Assembly: GCF_021602025.1 (NCBI RefSeq)
Contig: NZ_BQHW01000038.1
Span: forward strand, 1-41,467
Direction: 5' to 3'
Source of the DNA: Pseudomonas ceruminis
GTDB lineage: Bacteria > Pseudomonadota > Gammaproteobacteria > Pseudomonadales > Pseudomonadaceae
DNA: 41,467 nucleotides
Part shown: positions 39,425-41,467 of the stretch, piece by piece
Numbering within the stretch: position 1 is the stretch's first letter
Layout: every line of letters begins with the position of its first letter
Program-made: the position numbers and the translations under genes
Notes under the pieces: model-generated
What the model saw: the letters and a program-made list of their open reading frames with translations, nothing else
What the model was told of the DNA's origin: nothing
Databases searched by the model: none

Positions 39425-40392
39425 TGATTGGCCTGCGGTCGGTCGACGTCCACCCACACGAACTTGTGCGGGTCGATACGGGTTTCATCATCGAGCCGAT
39501 AGGCCACCAGCTTGCCGTACAGCACCGCGCTGTAGTCCAGGCACGCCAGGTTGGCGCGGATCGGCGCCGGGCGGCCGCTGCGCCAGTAATGGCCGACGAA
39601 CAGCAACGGTTCATCCTCGGCATAGCGTAGCAAGGCATTTTTGTCGGTGTGGCTGAGCGGCGTGCGGGCCACTTCATCGGGCAGCGCGTCGGGCTGGAAG
39701 ACGATGTCGCCGTAGGTCTGCGGGTCTTCTTCCCAGAACTTGGTGCGGAAGAAGGCGCGGGTCAGGCCATCGCCACCGGTCAGCGTCAGGCCATCCGGCA
39801 GGCGCATGTCGGTGCCGCGCAGCAGGCGGTTGCACACGGTGGCGGCGAAGCTGCCGGACACTGCCGAAGCCTGGATGAAATGGGGGTCGATGCGCCCGTC
39901 AGGGTATTGCTGGCGCAGGGGCTCGATCAGCCGTGGGTCCCAGCAGGCATGCACCAGGCGGAAACGCCCGGCGTCGACGAACAGCGGCATGTCGTAAAAC
40001 CACTGGAGGAAGTCGTGCCAGTCGCCGGGGTGCTGGGCAAACTGGGCGAGCGTTTCGTCGATCAACCTGGCATGGCGAGGCGTGTGCTCGCGCACGAAGG
40101 CCTTGCCGCTGCCAGGCAGCGCCGGGGTAACCCAGCCCAGGGCGTTGTACTCATGGTTGCCCATGATGCAGAACGCCTGGCCGGCCTCGACCATGTCGTG
40201 GACGATGTGCAGCGCTTCGCGTATGCGCGGGCCGCGGTCGACGATGTCGCCAAGGAACAGCGCCTGGCGCCGCGGGTGGCGCCACACGCCGCCGACACGC
40301 TTGTAGCCCAGGGCGTCGAGCAGGCGTTCGAGGGTCAGCGCACAGCCGTGCACGTCGCCGATGATGTCGAAACTTCGCGCCGGATCGAGCAT
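39421..40392 (-). CDS. PPP-type metallophosphatase (symmetrical Ap4A hydrolase/PrpE-like)
   Basis: 323 residues from the ATG at 40392, which overlaps the nadK stop by one base (TGATG). The metallophosphoesterase core has GDVHG at 12-16, LGDIVDRGP and MGNHEYNALG, with later metal His in LVHACWDPR and FVGHYWRSG. These are the PPP-family motifs shared by ApaH and protein phosphatases. Dinucleotide polyphosphate or phosphoprotein substrates are both possible. It is downstream of nadK and upstream of the rhomboid gene in the same run, with overlaps on both sides. Confidence 0.9.
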   Translation of the reverse strand: MLDPARSFDIIGDVHGCALTLERLLDALGYKRVGGVWRHPRRQALFLGDIVDRGPRIREALHIVHDMVEAGQAFCIMGNHEYNALGWVTPALPGSGKAFVREHTPRHARLIDETLAQFAQHPGDWHDFLQWFYDMPLFVDAGRFRLVHACWDPRLIEPLRQQYPDGRIDPHFIQASAVSGSFAATVCNRLLRGTDMRLPDGLTLTGGDGLTRAFFRTKFWEEDPQTYGDIVFQPDALPDEVARTPLSHTDKNALLRYAEDEPLLFVGHYWRSGRPAPIRANLACLDYSAVLYGKLVAYRLDDETRIDPHKFVWVDVDRPQANQ

Positions 40393-41282
40393 CAGTCGTC
40401 CCTGCCTCCCAGGCGGCTGCCCCAGCCGAGCTTGGTGCGGCAAACCTCGTAGTAGTTGTGGTCGAGCGGGTGGATCAGGCGCAGTTTCTGCGGTTTCTTG
40501 CTGACCGTGATGGTGTCGCCGGGGGCGCAGGTGAAATGGTTCTGGCCGTCACACGAGACCTGCGGGTAGATCTGCAGGTCCTTGGACACCACAATCTTCA
40601 GCTCGCTGTTGCCATCGACCACGATGGGCCGGCCTGACAGGGTGTGCGGGTACATCGGCACGATGACGATGGCATCGAGCTTGGGGTGCATGATCGGGCC
40701 ACCGGCCGACAAGGCATAGGCCGTCGAGCCGGTCGGGGTGGCGACGATCAGGCCGTCGGCCTTCTGGCTGCAGACGAACTGGCCGTCGATGTAGATCTCG
40801 AACTCGATCATCCGTGTCGACTTGCCCGGGTGCAGGACCACGTCGTTGAGCGCGTCACCCTGGCCGATGGCCTCGTGGTGGCGGCGCACCTCGGCCTGCA
40901 GCAGGAAGCGGTTCTCGACCAGGTAATGGCCGTCGAGCACTTCAGCGACCTTTTCTTCCAGCTCGTCGGGGCGGATATCGGTGAGAAAACCCAGGTTGCC
41001 ACGGTTGATGCCCAGCACCGGGATGTTATGCCGGGCCAGGGCGCGGGCGGCGCCAAGCAGGCTGCCGTCGCCACCGACCACGATGACCAGGTCACAGACT
41101 TCGCCCAGCAGCTTGCGCGTTGAGGTTTGCAAGCCATGGCCTGGCAGCACTTCGGCGATGGTGTCCTCGAGAATCACGTGCAGATGGCGCTCGAGGAGGA
41201 ATTTTTTCAGTCGGCGAATGGTGTCCAGCACCTGCGAGCTGCCAAGGCGGCCGATGATACCGATATTGCGAAATTGCTCCAT
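40392..41282 (-). CDS. nadK: NAD kinase
   Basis: Phosphorylates NAD+ to NADP+ with ATP. 296 residues, family length, start ATG at 41282 with GGAG 4 to 6 nt upstream (CAGGAGCCCC). The GGDGS motif at 70-74 (VVGGDGSLLGAARAL) supplies the catalytic Asp. The second conserved block is ALNDVVLHPG, followed by the glycine-rich ATPTGSTAYALSAGGPI. All key residues are intact. It is the first gene of the run ending at pepN and diverges from a DUF1853 gene. Confidence 0.98.
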   Translation of the reverse strand: MEQFRNIGIIGRLGSSQVLDTIRRLKKFLLERHLHVILEDTIAEVLPGHGLQTSTRKLLGEVCDLVIVVGGDGSLLGAARALARHNIPVLGINRGNLGFLTDIRPDELEEKVAEVLDGHYLVENRFLLQAEVRRHHEAIGQGDALNDVVLHPGKSTRMIEFEIYIDGQFVCSQKADGLIVATPTGSTAYALSAGGPIMHPKLDAIVIVPMYPHTLSGRPIVVDGNSELKIVVSKDLQIYPQVSCDGQNHFTCAPGDTITVSKKPQKLRLIHPLDHNYYEVCRTKLGWGSRLGGRDD

Positions 41283-41323
41283 GGGGCTCCTGCGAGGCTC
41301 TGCGGCGGGGTGACTATGCCGCG

Positions 41324-41353
41324 ATTATGGGCGAAACGACCGGGCAGCGGCAA
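41324..41353 (-). promoter_or_regulatory. Candidate sigma70 promoter of the nadK run
   Basis: On the minus strand TTGCCG (41348-41353), an 18-nt spacer and CATAAT (41324-41329), the latter five of six to consensus. The start of transcription would fall about 35 nt before the nadK ATG. Confidence 0.4.
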
Positions 41354-41371
41354 ACCGGCTATGCTCGCAGC

Positions 41372-41467
41372 ATGATGCCATTCACCCAACTTCACGACTT
41401 GCCCCGCCAGTTGCGCCGCCCGGCCGTGCGTGACCTGGCCTGGGCCCTGCTGTCGCCCCCGCTGCTG
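41372..41467 (+). CDS. DUF1853 family protein (N-terminal 32 codons only)
   Basis: Two adjacent ATG codons (41372 and 41375) open a frame that runs off the window: MMPFTQLHDLPRQLRRP, then AVRDLAWALLSPPLL. The phrase RxPAVRDLAWxLLSPPLL is the characteristic start of DUF1853 proteins, which in Pseudomonas lie divergent from nadK. Function unknown. TATGCT at 41360-41365 is too close to the ATG to be its -10. Confidence 0.75.
   Translation, partial: MMPFTQLHDLPRQLRRPAVRDLAWALLSPPLL

Noticed and set aside
1-41467. tRNA/rRNA genes, integrases, transposases, CRISPR arrays or phage genes
   Set aside because: None seen on either strand; composition and gene order are those of core chromosome.

Overview
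The window is about 41.5 kb of GC-rich chromosome that reads as a Pseudomonas of the P. putida group. Grounds for this are the gene content and order (rraA, ppsA/ppsR, the giant NAD-glutamate dehydrogenase, MoxR/Bat operon, sbcDC, nadK-to-pepN block), the codon usage, and scattered copies of the Pseudomonas-type REP sequence. It looks like ordinary, densely coded core chromosome. I see no rRNA, tRNA, IS element, prophage, CRISPR array or integrase.

Layout. (1) 1-2595, minus strand: a ZntB/CorA-type metal transporter (cut by the window edge), an RraA-family protein and an alpha/beta hydrolase. (2) 2694-6065: phosphoenolpyruvate synthase (minus, TTG start) divergent from its dual-function regulator PpsR (plus). 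(3) 6186-11051, minus: the 1621-residue NAD-glutamate dehydrogenase. (4) 11323-15148, plus: a small hypothetical gene, then a GntR/FCD repressor, L-2-hydroxyglutarate oxidase and an MHS-type MFS permease. Both the repressor and the oxidase are preceded by the same FadR-type operator. (5) 15223-16521, minus: a solitary DUF2235 (Tle-like) lipase. (6) 16746-23554, plus: a tightly overlapped six-gene operon moxR - DUF58 - DUF4381 - batA-like - batB/TPR - batD-like. (7) 23771-29240, plus: sbcD, sbcC and a glutathione S-transferase, joined by 4-nt overlaps. (8) 29281-34504, minus: a 59-residue secreted His-rich peptide, a periplasmic lactonase-fold protein overlapping a DUF5629-like gene, and an MMPL/RND transporter translationally coupled to a YCF48 beta-propeller protein. 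(9) 34774-41282, minus: one compact run nadK - metallophosphatase - rhomboid protease - YeaC-like - DUF2797 - pepN, most junctions overlapping or 13 nt apart. (10) 41372-end, plus: the start of a DUF1853 gene.

How they fit together: ppsA/ppsR govern gluconeogenic PEP formation. The dehydrogenase and the LhgO cassette both deliver 2-oxoglutarate to the TCA cycle. The Bat operon and the YCF48-MMPL pair are envelope systems of poorly defined function. SbcCD handles DNA ends and hairpins.

The least explained items are a VWA subunit whose metal site is degraded beside an intact paralogue, a REP sequence translated as part of the rhomboid linker, the tiny secreted peptide with a structured leader, and the orphan Tle-like lipase. 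I did not find a clearly new multi-gene system. No intergenic stretch exceeds 300 nt; the longest are 11052-11322 and 34505-34773, both described below.
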